64,000 bases of DNA from Luidia sarsii. Its lineage: Eukaryota > Echinodermata > Asteroidea > Paxillosida > Luidiidae. The notes beneath the pieces are model-generated. The model saw nothing but the letters and a program-made list of their open reading frames with translations, did no database searches and had not been told where the DNA came from. Location: contig OX465121.1 in NCBI GenBank assembly GCA_949987565.1, positions 310,001-374,000 on the forward strand, given 5' to 3'. Positions 30,745 through 41,720 of this stretch are shown in pieces. How positions within the stretch are numbered: position 1 is the stretch's first letter; every line of letters starts with the position of its first letter. The position numbers and the translations under genes are program-made.

Positions 30745-31155
30745 TCCTCAAACACCGTTACAATGCACTGGATTGTACAATCTGACGTCAGCAAAGCAGG
30801 ACTTGAACCCGAGACCTCCGGATTAACGTACCGGTGCTCTTCCATCTGAGCTATCCAGCCCTTAGATGGTGGCCTTCCCAAATAGTCACAGGTCTTTGCC
30901 AGGGTGGGGGTGCCAGTCAGAAGCAATTCTACCATTAACTTCCATACATGTAGATCTCCAGGGATCACACCCTAGCTTTCAAGATTGTTGTAAATCTGGC
31001 TACAACAGCTCGGGAATCACACACAGCACCATAGATGCAGCTTTTTTCAATTCAAGTCAAACAAACAAAGGAAAAACTGACAGGGGAACTTTTGAGCAAA
31101 TTGAAAAATTGGCAAAGAAAACTTTGACTGAATCCAAGACCTCTTATCTAGTATA
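30745..31155 (-). repeat. SINE-1 copy with DR-4 block
   Basis: Minus strand: GGGCTGGATAGCTCAGATGG, GAGCACCGGTACGTTAATCC and GAGGTCTCGGGTTCAAGTCC span 30800-30872. DR-4 (30905-31040) and the CAAACAAAGGAAAAACTGAC tail follow. Direct evidence that head, DR-4 and tail form one composite unit. Confidence 0.8.
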
Positions 31156-31673
31156 ATTTTGTAGTGATAATCTCCTGATATATTCATCGGGTGCCTTACA
31201 GAAGGGCACAAAGGCAAAAGGTCACAAAGGTAATTTGTTTAAATTACTCATAATTTTCCATACCCACATTCTGTGTTCACATATCATGTCATGATGAAGT
31301 AAATCCTCATTCTAAAAAGTCATTAAGATGGACCAGACGGATTTGTTCCTAGCAGAAGGGCATAAAGTAATTTTGGCATCTGAACGCACTTCTGCCAGGC
31401 AACCAATGTATTACATTTTTGCATTATTTCCATTATTTTGAAAATCAGTGACAGCATTAAAATAAATGAGAAAATTGAAAACAAAAAATGTCTAGGGGCA
31501 GCTTTGTTTCCAAGAACCGTCTTATTCGGGACTACAGGGGTTCTGTGGCCTTTTCAACCCCTGCCCTCCCCCCCCCCAATTCCCTCAGACTTCTAACCCC
31601 GGAGGCAAGGCCGGGTTGTGGATGAAAGACTTAGTGATGGCCACACCCTGTAGACAGTAAGGGGGTGGCCTGT
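31156..31673. other. Unassigned sequence
   Basis: No gene or repeat recognised. Confidence 0.35.
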
Positions 31674-32186
31674 GGCAGCCCCTGTTGATATCTCCTGGGT
31701 GCAGCACACAAAATCCATCCAAGATGGCTCCGCCGAGCTGATTATCATAAAGTGTGTACCCACAACTTGTTTTTTAATAAGGGGTCTTTGAAGGCTAATT
31801 AACTGATACATTGTAGAAAAAGTGAAGTTTAAGACAACCTGGGGGTTCACTCTTCAATTTGGTATGTAATTTGGGCCATATCTGGCTTTAAATGATGCCC
31901 TATTTGGCTGTGGAAGTGGAGGGGTCCATCCCAAAATCGTTGCAGAAATTCGGCTTGGACGGCTACACATTTTGGGGGTGTTTTTTTCTGGGGGTAATTA
32001 GCAAAAGATCTAATCGGCTAAGAGCACCAAAATTGAAAAGAGTCTGAGAGATGAAGGTCCAAACTACAATTTTAAGTATAGCTACAAGAACTGAGAGACT
32101 TTTGGGCATGGGATAATTGGCTTTGAAAGTGAGTGTTTTTGTACAGTGATCAATGGGAGCTCTATTTAGTGTTCTGCACCCTCCTG
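31674..32186 (-). repeat. DR-1, near-complete copy
   Basis: Reverse orientation of the copy at 62491: CAAGATGGCTCCGCCGAGC, AATAAGGGGTCTTTGAAGGC, GGGGTTCACTCTTCAATTTG, GAGGGGTCCATCCCAAAATC, TAATCGGCTAAGAGCACC and ATTTAGTGTTCTGCACCC. No long open frame, TIR or tRNA head seen; class unknown. Confidence 0.85.
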
Positions 32187-32337
32187 AACCCTACTCCCTG
32201 CCCACAGAGAGCCCCCTCGGAAGCACTCGGACATGTTCTCAATCTCATCTTTCTCCACCTGATAATGGTTAATCCAGCATCTGTGGAATCTTGGTTTCCT
32301 TCCTAGGAATAGTCTGAAGAGTGAAGACAGGCAATTA

Positions 32338-32595
32338 TTGTTTCTTAATTGTAAAAATCCATCAGTTCAAAAATACAAAACTCGGGAGTCTCTTATATTG
32401 TTCCTTAAGCCATTTAAAACAAGAAGGTATGAGAACAACATCTTAAGACATTCTGCTTCTCTTTCAAAATCCATTCCCAATGTCCTTGTTCACGTTCCCC
32501 ACCTTCTTATGATCTGGGAATGTCAATTCTTATCTTTCTTATCTTATATTCAGCCTTCCTGAATTCCACCCTATGTCCTTCCTTCCTTTCCGTAG
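32338..32595 (+). mobile_element. Degenerate LINE reverse-transcriptase C-terminal tail
   Basis: A frame reads FKTRRYENNILRHSASL followed by KSIPN, which resembles the RYxNSFxPxxxxLWNSIP tail of non-LTR reverse transcriptases, and is followed by a TGTCAATTCTTATC...CCTTCCTTCC end like that at 17757. Family conservation of this tail is established; assignment of this copy is inference. Confidence 0.5.
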
Positions 32596-32689
32596 AGGTT
32601 TTTTAAAATGTTGAATCTTCTATTATTTTTTCCCATCAACATGACATAACAGAAGCAGGGGTCATTCTGTTTCGTCTGAACTAGAAAGC

Positions 32690-32815
32690 AGGAGTCGCGG
32701 GTTCGAATCCCGCCCAAACTGCCTATATTTTTCTCATCAGGCAATAGGGCAAAGCACGGGGCAATTCGGTGCTTATTACCTCAAGCAGGGTAAACCCTCA
32801 TTGAATTGCAATGAC
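32690..32815 (+). repeat. SINE-2 copy (3' half)
   Basis: GGAGTCGCGGGTTCGAATCC-CGCCC is an intact T-arm/B box; the downstream TTTCTCATCAGGCAATAGGG, AGCACGGGGCAATTCGGTGC and AACCCTCATTGAATTGCA match SINE-2. Confidence 0.75.
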
Positions 32816-33747
32816 TGCAATAATGGCTATTAATGACACCAGTAGCAGGACAAACTTAACCACATTACGAAAGTCAAATCATCCAAGGAATGTGCGACCA
32901 TGCGCCAAACAAAAGCAACGCAAACCCTCCGTCGAGAAAACCACAAGAATTGGCTTTCCCTTTCCTTTTGCCATTCCCTTTTCCATTCCTTTTTCACTTT
33001 CATCAGAAATAAAAAAGAAAAAAAAAAGCTTCCAATTATCTCTTGCCATCAGGCAGGGCGCTATTTTAACATGTCCTGAAGTTACGGAAAGCCGGTAGGG
33101 GAAAGACGGCTGAGGAAAGATTACAAGAAAGAAATCTCTCTCTCCTGCCAAGAAATAGAAAATTTCAAGGGGGGGGTAAAAAAAAAAGACCAAAAAAAGC
33201 TTTCTTTCTCCCCCAAAACACTCGGCGGAAACGTGAACAGGGCCCGGGGACTAAACTCGTCAGACAGAGGAAAACCCTGAAGGGAGTGATGCAATCACGG
33301 GTCCGGCCACCGGAGTGTGATCCCTTGATTGGGCATCGGCAAGATCGAGCGGACGATAGGAGGAAGCGAATGGCAGGGCGATTGCCTGACCCCCTTAGGC
33401 CCGGCCCGACTCCCATGCATTGATTCCGTGACGACTGATGGCAAGAAAATAACTGCTAAAAAAATATTTTAAAAAATCAAAAAGCCAGAATTTGGTCTTC
33501 ACAACAAAGGCCTATACCAATACCCTAAAGTGCTCAGAACACAACACGGTACACGCAATTGAAAACCCGCGGCATTAGACCAGTGGTTGATTTCATCAAA
33601 CTCATCATAGCTTTGGACATGATCGCAAGACAATGAACAATGCAAAGAAACCACTACGGGTGCTTTATCATTGGAATTGTGTGCTCTTTTGTTTGGGTTT
33701 GTTTTCAAACAAAAGACCATTGAATGTAGTCAAGGTCTAGAAAACAA
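32816..33747. other. Unassigned; CG-richer part 33200-33420
   Basis: 33200-33420 has more CG dinucleotides than its surroundings (GGGTCCGGCCACCGGAG, AGATCGAGCGGACGATAGG). No gene recognised. A fragment near 33590-33660 resembles the 55281 repeat. Confidence 0.4.
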
Positions 33748-33912
33748 AGGAAAGACTGACTGGAAACATTGCAACGATTTTAAAAAATGGCAAAGAAAAC
33801 TTTGACTGGACCAGGACTTGAACCCAAGACCTCTGGTTTTGCGTACCAGTGCTCTTACCATCTGAGCTACCCAGCCCTTAGATGGCAACCTTCCCAAATA
33901 GTCAACTACATT
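33748..33912 (-). repeat. SINE-1, best-preserved head
   Basis: The tRNA-like head occupies 33804-33876, exactly 73 nt. On the minus strand it folds as a cloverleaf: acceptor GGCTGGG/TCCAGTC, D stem GCTC/GAGC, anticodon stem CTGGT/ACCAG with 7-nt loop ACGCAAA, and T loop TTCAAGT. The anticodon position reads GCA, but position 33 is C instead of U, so it is not a functional tRNA. The tail (AAACTTTGACTGGACC, GGAAAGACTGACTGG) is attached. Confidence 0.9.
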
Positions 33913-34814
33913 TTGAAAATGGTAAGCTGCTATATTTCAAACTTGAGACTTGACTTGACTTGACCAAAAAAAATTACTTGTTGCATGAAATCATTTCTTT
34001 AATAATTTTGGCTTGGGACTTGAATTGGAAACAAACGACTTGGTTACAACTCAGGTAGGTATGGTTTCTGACTTTCTGTACATTGCTCATTTCAAATGTT
34101 ATTACACCTTCATCAAAATTATGTAGGCCTATAATACAGAATATTGTGCTGGCATTTTGTGCAAGCTGTGCACCAGCTGTTGGTGAAATAGAATTTGATT
34201 CCTGATAAGAATTGTCGGCTAATTGCACGATTTGCCCTCAGAGAGTGAGAGGGGGGGGATTCAAAGATCTCTTGGAAAGATTTGCCACTAGTGTGAACTG
34301 TGAAACCACTGAGCTGCGGATAAAGTGTCCCGATGTGGCGAGATATGGTGACATTTCTGTGTATGGTCACGTTTCTGCAGAAGTCTACTCACGTTTCTGA
34401 CCTTTTTCAATTTTTTTCTCAGAATTCTGAAAAAACCGCTGCAGATTTTGTTGGTGTGTTTTGGTCGTAGTTGATCCACAGGATCCTAGCCAATAGCTTT
34501 CACTTGCTTTTTTCTGCAGTCGGTCCTACACCTGGGGATCATTCTTTCTTTCTCGAGTGACATCCCATGCAAAAGATCACATTTTTTGTCTCTACTTGAG
34601 GCTACTGTGTCTTCTTGCAAAGAGTGCATGAGAATTCTTCAAGTTCTCATGGGGGACAGTGGCCTTGTCCTGGCCAGTGACTTTGGGTCATCGCAAAATG
34701 CACTTCCGGCGGGCAAGCCGCTGTGATTTTGTTATTTTATTTTATTTTATTTTTAGGGGGGTGTCTTTAATTTTTTTTTTTTAAAGACAGGTGAACTGAG
34801 TCAAGGTATAACAC
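33913..34814. other. Unassigned; short (TTTTA)n near 34731
   Basis: No gene. A TTATTTTATTTTATTTTATT repeat spans 34731-34756. Confidence 0.4.
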
Positions 34815-34998
34815 TAACAGACAAAGGAAATGACTGGAAACTTTTAAATAATTGTGGAAAAACAGTAAAGAAAACTTTGACTGGACCAGGAGTCAGGGAT
34901 CGAACCCAAGGCCGCTGGATTTGCATACCAGTGCTCTTACCATCTGAGCTATCCAGCCCTTAGATGGTGGCCTTCCCAAATAGTCAAAGTTCTTTGCC
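34815..34998 (-). repeat. SINE-1 copy
   Basis: Head at about 34884-34960 with GGGCTGGATAGCTCAGATGG and GGGTTCGATCCCTGACTCC; tail GACAAAGGAAATGACTGG. Confidence 0.85.
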
Positions 34999-35156
34999 AG
35001 GTTTTTTGGTTTTGATATTTTCTTTTAAGCCTAAGCCTACATGTACACATATCATGTACATGTACATGTAATGTCACTAAAATCCTAAGTAGTTTTTTTT
35101 TTTCAAAGTCGGACTTCACATTTGGTATGGACAGGGAACTGGTAGGATTTCCTCTC

Positions 35157-35179
35157 TTTTTTTTTGGGGGGGGGGGGGG
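35157..35179. repeat. Compound T9G14 tract
   Basis: T run passes directly into G run. Confidence 0.9.
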
Positions 35180-36239
35180 CAGAAGGAGGGATGGTTACAG
35201 GTGTAGCAGTGCGCCAAGTCTTGTTTGTGTACCCGGGTTAATAGGTTTTGAGCATACAATCGACACCCACGCAATGAACGATGATGACTACAACTGCAGC
35301 AGGCATTATCAGAGGTCTCTCCTTCAGACTCCCAAAGCCAACGATACCAGCCTTGATGGTACATACAGTAGGAGGCGACACCGGTCATGGATGGTACATG
35401 TACTACCAAGGAATACCTCCTTGGTACTACTAGGTGGGGATGCTAGCCCAGGTGCCAATGGTACTAGGTGGCAACACCAGCCGGACGAAGGTGCCAAAGG
35501 GGGCAGGGCAGCGACAACCCAACACAAACACACATTGCTTACAGTCAACCTACCCTTCACTGTATCACACAACCCCTCCTTAGACCACCAACTGCTGCGG
35601 TTATTTTTCACACATCCCAAAGAGCAACAACCACAAAAAAAGACAGAGGCGGGGCGGAGAGCGGAGACACCATCCCCCAATGATCAACAACATTACTTAA
35701 TGACCCATCTCAGTCTACTTTTATGGGGAGAGAAATCAGCAGTTCCATGTGGGAGCAGTGAGTACGGTCATTGAGATGAGATGAGAAAGACGTGACAACT
35801 TCACACCCGATCTTTGCATCGGGACAGGGATAGACCTTTTAGAGAGTTCTGAATCTACTCGACAAAAAATGACCTCTCCATCCGAGAGATTTATAACTTT
35901 CAGGTTTTTGTGTTGATACTCTTCGAGGGGATGAGAAGTGTGTGGGTGAGAAGTGGACTAAAGAGCATCAGCGACACTTTTGACAAGACGAAATTTGAGT
36001 CATACTGTGAAGTGTGAACTGACACCGCAAGTGCGGGAACAAAGTAGTCCACATGCACAGACAACCGGGTTGTTTCTGGTCGGTCAACGAGTCATTTGAG
36101 ACATTGGACCATGCCAAAGTTTTCCTTTTTATTTTAATAAATAATGCCATGATAGCATTAGATTTCAAAGGTCTGACTGACCACTTGCTCTGCGAGGTGT
36201 AGATTACCGTCTACCTGTATAGCAAGGAATGACAGATTT
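35180..36239. other. Unassigned; mosaic of GGTACTAGGTGG blocks
   Basis: At 35355-35500 variants of GGTACTAGGTGGCAACACCAG recur, and TACCAAGGA-ATACC-TCCTTGGTA is a 9-bp hairpin (35402-35430). A 215-codon frame runs over the G tract and these repeats; no recognised domain, so not called as a gene. Confidence 0.4.
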
Positions 36240-36372
36240 ATATGACCAATTGTGACAATTGGAACATTTCTACTGTCAAAAAAAATGTGATTACAATTGT
36301 ACTCCACTTTTTTTGTGTGGACACAATGAACACAATGAATAGTGGGATTTGAATTGCGATTCGATCGTCACT
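36240..36372. mobile_element. NV-D fragment
   Basis: GTGTGGACACAATGAACAC, AATAGTGGGATTTGAATTGC and GATTCGATCG motifs. Confidence 0.6.
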
Positions 36373-37290
36373 ATTTCAAAATCCTTTGGGTTTTTCACCC
36401 CTCAGGGTACACGTAGAAGATTCTACAAATGGTTGCCGTTCTGCCGGCATCATCAAAATTAATGTCAGCAGAACTTTCCGCAGAGAAAGTGTAAAACTTC
36501 CTGGGTTGTCTAAATGAAAGATTTCACACCAACTCCCACTGCCCAAAAAAAGAAAGAAATTTAGGACCAGAGGGAACAGACCCCACACAAAATCAACTAA
36601 CTCCCTCCCCCCCTCCCTCTTCCAAAGCAAAAACAACCTCAAAAATCCCGAAAGGAAATCAGAAAAACGTTCAGTATAGGCCCTAGGGGGAACCGGCAAG
36701 ACTACAAGAATGACTGCAAAGCAGTGCGATCATTCATATTAATAATCTGGGCAAAGGAGTTGCGACCTAGAAATTGTGACGGCAGGTCAGCAAACCTTGC
36801 GACAAGCTCTACCGGTACCAGTGAAGGGAGGTTGAAGGAGGGAGGTGATGGGAAAACTGGAGTGAGGTAGTTGTATTGGAGTCCCGGTATTCGGTAAAAG
36901 TATAGAAAAAAAAAATGACAGACTGGGCTCTTGTCCCTAATCCGACGTACAGTGTACATTTGTAAAGCGCAACATCAGCTCGGAAATATAAGGGCTTGAA
37001 CTGAAGGTTCACATTCATGGTGGAAATTACAATTTTAACATTACAGTGGAACATCGCTATAACAAACATCCCGGGATCCATGAAAATTGTTCAGCATAGA
37101 CGGTCCAGGGATATCCAGGGATGATAAATCGGGAGCCAAAGGGCATGTTCGTTATAGCCGAATGTTCGGTATATAGGCCTTTGCTATAGCAATGTTCCAC
37201 TCTATTATATTATTATGACAACAAAATGTAATCAAATGTAAATCTGTTGCTAGCTGCTTACCAACCTGTTGGTTCTGTGGTAAAATTGTA
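36373..37290. other. Unassigned sequence
   Basis: No gene or repeat recognised. Confidence 0.35.
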
Positions 37291-37390
37291 GTTAGTGGCC
37301 TAAGGTTTCGATCCCAGCAAGAACCTTCATAAAAAAAAATCTTACGAAGATCCTGCTATACTGCTAGGATCGACATGTTAGGCCACTAAC
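37291..37390. repeat. FB2, compact 100-bp palindromic element
   Basis: It starts GTTAGTGGCCTAAGGTTTCG and ends GATCGACATGTTAGGCCACTAAC; the ends are perfectly inverted (GTTAGTGGCC/GGCCACTAAC). An A-rich turn separates the arms. Confidence 0.85.
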
Positions 37391-37699
37391 CATTACATTA
37401 TTATTATAAATGGTTTATCGAAACGACAATTTGCAGACATATCTTGCATTGTTTGTCATTTACAATGTAAAACAAGTAAAGTAATAAAGAACATTACCAA
37501 AAAAAAATATACAAAAACTTCCAAACTCAACTTCAAATAGAGGCACATACACTGGCAATTCCCCTCTACCAACATTACAAAATATATCGCAGGTCTACAT
37601 GATGAATTTCTGAATCAAAACTCTGTAGACTTGACATCAAAATTTGAAATGAAAAGGAAAAAGAAATTGTGCATCAAAAAGTGGAAAGGGACAAATATT
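37391..37699. other. Unassigned AT-rich sequence
   Basis: Nothing recognised. Confidence 0.35.
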
Positions 37700-37785
37700 T
37701 TGTATCGCAATTTTTTGTGTGAATGCAGGGAAAAAAATCCTGGCTTTTGAATCGCAATGGTTTTTGCACAGTGGGAACGGCCCGC
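37700..37785. mobile_element. NV-D right-end fragment
   Basis: TTGTATCGCAATTTTTTGTG, TTTTGAATCGCAATGG and CACAGTGGGAACGGCCC, the latter being the NV-D terminus. Confidence 0.65.
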
Positions 37786-37787
37786 AA

Positions 37788-37973
37788 ATGGCAAAAACTG
37801 ATGAGGAATTCCCAGTCAACTTCCCTCCTCTACTTCCACTGGAAGCCAACATTCTTCAGGGTAAGCTGGAGCGAGCAGAAGTTCTCCCCTCCAAAGATAT
37901 CTCATACATCAGCCTTGACCATGAAATTAGAAGAAATATTAAACTGTGTGTTTATCCAAAATTCAGCTCATAA
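37788..37973 (+). CDS. Uncertain 61-codon open frame
   Basis: Starting at an ATG just after the NV-D end, the frame reads MAKTDEEFPVNFPPLLPLE, then ANILQGKLERAEVLPSKD and ends at a TAA at 37971-37973. Its composition is more protein-like than most frames here, and CAGG|GTAAGC at about 37861 is a possible splice donor. I do not recognise a family. It may be part of an exon, an old element, or chance. Confidence 0.2.
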   Translation: MAKTDEEFPVNFPPLLPLEANILQGKLERAEVLPSKDISYISLDHEIRRNIKLCVYPKFSS

Positions 37974-38009
37974 AAACAGAGCCTAGTAATGTACCGGTAG
38001 TTGACTGTT

Positions 38010-38175
38010 TGGGAAGGCAACCATCTGAAGGATAGCTGAGATGGTAAGTGCACTGATACGCAAAACCAGAAGTCTCGGGTTCAAGTCCCAGTCAAGTCAG
38101 AGTTTTCTTTGCCAGTTTTCATTTGTTTCTTTTAAGTTCCCATTCAGTTTTCCCATTGTTTGTTTGACTATAAAC
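38010..38175 (+). repeat. SINE-1 copy
   Basis: GGATAGCTGAGATGGTAAG, CGCAAAACCAGAAGTCTCG, GGTTCAAGTCCCAGTC, then CAGAGTTTTCTTTGCCAG and CCCATTGTTTGTTTGAC. Confidence 0.85.
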
Positions 38176-38406
38176 TGAGTGGGATTTAATATCAGAATGG
38201 ATAGTTTATGCCGGTAACTGCCACAGAGTGCAAGATTGGCTACAGACTTTCCAATGAGGTCCCTAACGTCCAATCAATACGGTACTTTAGCCTGTTACAC
38301 CAGGAGTGCTCCGGGGCAAACCAGGCTGAACAATGCTGGGACTAGGGCAAGTTTACTCTTGTCCAAATCCTGACACCACTGCCCCACTCCTCTTCTTTCA
38401 TCTGAA

Positions 38407-38424
38407 CCCCCCCAAAAAAAAAAA
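38407..38424. repeat. Compound C7A11 tract
   Basis: C run passes directly into A run. Confidence 0.9.
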
Positions 38425-38473
38425 TTCAACCACTCCCCCCTCCCTTCCCTACTGTCCCCCCCCCCCCCGAACC

Positions 38474-38645
38474 GCCTCCTATTTTGGAGGAATCATTCCT
38501 CTTCATGTTGGTAAAAATTCATCACTTTCCACAAGCTCTTGAGTCTTGACAACAGATTCCGACTTTTGACTTGGAAACGCACAAGTATTCCTATGTAGTT
38601 TGCTCTGTGATTCCTCCTTTTTAGCAGACGTATTCCTAATTTCCT
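38474..38645 (-). repeat. DR-3 copy
   Basis: Reverse complement of 6700-6860 (GAGGAATCATTCCTC, TTCCTATGTAGTTTGCTCTG, ATTCCTAATTTCC). It directly abuts a TT-B end, as the copy at 6700 also does. Confidence 0.75.
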
Positions 38646-38649
38646 TTAG

Positions 38650-39004
38650 AGGCCATATACAACATTGGTAAAAGTCAAAATATTGCCACAGTTTCTGTTA
38701 AGTCACTGAACATTCCAAAAAAGAAATCCTACGAAGGTATTAGCTCAAATGGTGATCTGAGAACGTAGAAAAAGGTGAACAACCGTCACGTTTTTCAGAC
38801 CGTTCTGTAGTGTAAGAAAATGTTTATTACTTGCGAAAGATAAACTATTTGTCGATGTTTGAGTGAAGATTTCTCAAAAAGTACAGCATCCCAGACCATA
38901 AGATTTCAACATGAGGATTCTATCATGACCATCTACAAACTGTGTAAATTAGAAGGAAATATGTGGACATTGATGTTTTCCGATCTTCCTAATGTATTGG
39001 GCCT
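38650..39004 (-). mobile_element. TT-B element
   Basis: AGGCCATATACAACATTGG at the left, CCTAATGTATTGGGCCT at the right, then TTAA at 39005-39008. Internal order is the reverse of the copy at 4793. Confidence 0.85.
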
Positions 39005-39769
39005 TTAAGATACATAGGTTGGCCGGCAGCTATGGTTTATTATACAGCACTGGCTCTGGATGACCTAGTCTGGCAGGGTGAAGACAAAAAGAGGTCTGGT
39101 CTGGGCCTGGTGTGTCTGGCACACACCCTTTCACTGTTGAGAGAGTGGTAAGCGTTGCGGGAGAGGGGGGTTCACGCACATGTACCAGCCAGCCTACCAA
39201 CAATGGACAGGGGTGCACAAGGGGCCAAGTCAAGGTGTCAACAATCCCGCGGGCTAAAACAGAACAACAACAACGAAAAGAACCAACCAACACTGCCAAC
39301 AAACAAGAAAAGAAGAAAAAAAACTCCCCCCAAAAAATTGCCAGGGAAAACTTCTTAAAAACCGGCGACTGACTGCTCGCAGTCGCACCCTAGCTCCTCG
39401 TATTCCCCCTAAGGGGGGCTGTTTGAGGGAACCAAGGAACAAGCAAAAATAACGACAGGGGGTTTTAAAGTGTGGGAAGGTGAGGGGATAGTGCACGCCG
39501 GTGCCCCGTGTTAACACCTCTTGACTATTCACCGGCGACCAGCCAGTGTTGAAGGGGAATGGGCACCGAGATGAAGATATTCGTTTCCCGTCGGGGTTGG
39601 GGAGTAGGACTTTGCTTTTTTTTCTTCTTCCAAGCTTTGGTCTATCAATTCCCCCCCCCCCTTTCTGGAGAACAGGTGCACTGGGCAAGTGATGCTTGAT
39701 TGAATTTAAAGTTTACGGTCCAATGTGGGAACTCTGACTGAACGTGATTGGTGGAAGGTTTGGGCAAGT
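39005..39769. other. Unassigned sequence
   Basis: No gene recognised. A C-run lies at 39650-39661. Confidence 0.35.
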
Positions 39770-40720
39770 TTGCGCCTTGCTTCAGACTCACTTCACACAC
39801 TAGTCACCTCTCACAGTTCGATTTGTCAGCCTTGGCTGGCAGTCTACCACCAATAGGGATGGAGGCTCATGCCTTGCTTCAGACTAGTCACCCCTCCCAG
39901 TTCTATTTTTCAGCATTGGCTGGCAGTCTACCAGCGGTAGGGATGGAGGCTGATGCCTTGCTTCATACTAGTCACCCCTCCCAGTTTTATTACTTATATA
40001 AGCCTTGGCTGGCAGTCTACCTCTAATAGGGATGGAGGTTTGTGCCTCGCATCAGACTAGCCACCCCTCCCAGTTCTATTTTTCAGCATTGGCTGGCAAT
40101 CTACCAGCAGTAGGGATGGAGGCTGATGCCTTGCTTCATTCTAGTCACCCCTCCCAGTTTTATTACTTATATAAGCCTTGGCTAGCAGTCTACCACTAAT
40201 AGGGATGGAGGTTTGTACCTTGCTTCAGACTAGCCAACCCTCCCAGTTCTATTTGTCAGTCTTGGCTGGCAGTCAACCAGCAGTAGGGATGGAGGCTGAT
40301 GCCTTGCTTCAAACTAGTCACCCCTCCCAGTTTTATTACTTATATAAGCCTTGGTTGGCAGTCTACCACCAATAGGGATGGAGGTTTGTACCTTGCTTCA
40401 GACTAGCCAACCCTCCCAGTTCTATTTGTCAGTCTTGGCTGGCAGTCTACCACTAATAGGAATGGAGGTTTGTACCTTGCTTCAGACTAGCCAACCCTCC
40501 CAGTTCTATTTGTCAGTCTTGGCTGGCAGTCAACCAGCAGTAGGGATGGAGGCTTATGCCTTGCTTCAAACTAGTCACCCCTCCCAGTTTTATTACTTAT
40601 TATTAGCCTTGGCTGGCAGTCTACCACCAATAGGGATGGAGGCTGATCCCAGTTCTAGTTGTCAGCCAGGGCTGGCAGTCTACCACCAACAGGTTTTCTG
40701 GTGGTTTATGCCTGACTTCA
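39770..40720 (+). repeat. Satellite-like array, 84/89-bp monomers in 173-bp dimers
   Basis: The landmark TAGGGATGGAGG occurs at 39854, 39938, 40027, 40111, 40200, 40284, 40373, 40457 (TAGGAATGGAGG), 40541 and 40631. Spacings are 84, 89, 84, 89, 84, 89, 84, 84, 90. Alternate monomers differ by a TTTTATTACTTATATAAGCC versus TTCTATTTTTCAGCATTGG segment, so the higher-order unit is 173 bp. Open frames through it arise from the repetition. Confidence 0.97.
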
Positions 40721-41146
40721 GATAACTGGTCAACCCCCTCTCTGTTTCGTTAACCTCGGCCGACAGTCCGCCACTAATTAAGATGAAGCCTTACACTGAG
40801 CTTAAGACAAGGTTTTCCCCCACAGCTCCCAGCTCTTTTCATTTCATCCTGCCCGGCAGACCGCAACCAAAACAGAAACCAGGGAGACAGGCGGCTGCCT
40901 TGCTGGCTGCCTTGCTCACAGGCTCACAGCCTTCCCAGCCTTCCAGTTACACTCCCAAGAGGAAGTATCCACTATCTAGTTTCAATATGAGGCTCGGTGT
41001 CTCCCTTTCCCTTGGGAAAGTATCCCAAAACAGAGACAATCCTTGCACTGACCGAATTCCTTTTTGAATAAAGTACGCTCCAATCTCTTGTCTGAATTGA
41101 ATCAAATTCATTCTTTATTCCATGGTAACTATACGTTACACGTTAA
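40721..41146. other. Unassigned; decayed array edge
   Basis: The first 60 bp are a decayed monomer (CAACCCCCTCTCTGTTTCG, GCCGACAGTCCGCCACTAAT). The rest is unassigned; GAATAAAGTACGC near 41064 resembles a LINE tail. Confidence 0.4.
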
Positions 41147-41490
41147 TGGCCCTATACAACATTGGACAGGTCAAAAGATTGCCACAGTTTGTGTGTTAAA
41201 CCATAAAACATTCCAAAAAAGCAATACTGCGAAGGTTTGAGCTCAAGTGGTAATCTGAGAGAGGAGAAAAATAAAAAATATATAAAAATAAGTTTACACA
41301 CCGTTCTGTAGTGTAAGAAATATTTTGTAGTGTAAGAAATATTTGTCAATGTTTGAAAGAAGATTTTTCGAAAAGTACAGCATCTCAGACAATAAGATTT
41401 CAACATGAGGATTCTATCATGACCATCTATAAACTGTGTAAATTAGAAAGAAATATTTGAACATCGATGTTTCCCAATGTAGTAGGCCTA
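41147..41490 (-). mobile_element. TT-B element (diverged)
   Basis: TTAA at 41143-41146 then TGGCCCTATACAACATTGG; right end TTTCCCAATGTAGTAGGCC. Confidence 0.75.
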
Positions 41491-41568
41491 TTGGCTTTGA
41501 CTTATACCTTGATCAATCGATCTTGAAGGACTCAAATTAACAATTGTGACTGTTTAGTATACCTAAAT

Positions 41569-41718
41569 AAGACTTAAGGCTTAGCATGGTGGGTGAATCA
41601 ATATAGGAAGGTTTGCAGTGACACCATGTATAAGGTCTCTTAAAGAAGAGGTGTGGTTCTCAAAAGAGTGGTAACTCAACGTTTTAACCAGTTCCCACAG
41701 TATGCTCTGGCCGTCATT
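41569..41718 (+). repeat. FB1 copy (single arm), uninterrupted TTAA site
   Basis: AAGACTTAAGGCTTAGCATG, GGTGACACCATGTATAAGG, TCTCTTAAAGAAGAGGTGTG, CTCAACGTTTTAACCAG. It has the TCTCTTAAAGAAG site intact, the empty-site counterpart of 49264-49792. Confidence 0.85.
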
Positions 41719-41720
41719 CT

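Noticed and set aside
32700..32740. Clean tRNA T-arm (GGGTTCGAATCCC)
   Set aside because: No 5' half of a tRNA precedes it; flanks are SINE-2.
35127..35774. 215-codon open frame
   Set aside because: It begins before a G14 tract and runs through a local GGTACTAGGTGG repeat; no recognisable domain.
39770..40720. Regularly spaced repeats as a CRISPR array
   Set aside because: Whole monomers are repeated with no unique spacers, and the context is eukaryotic.
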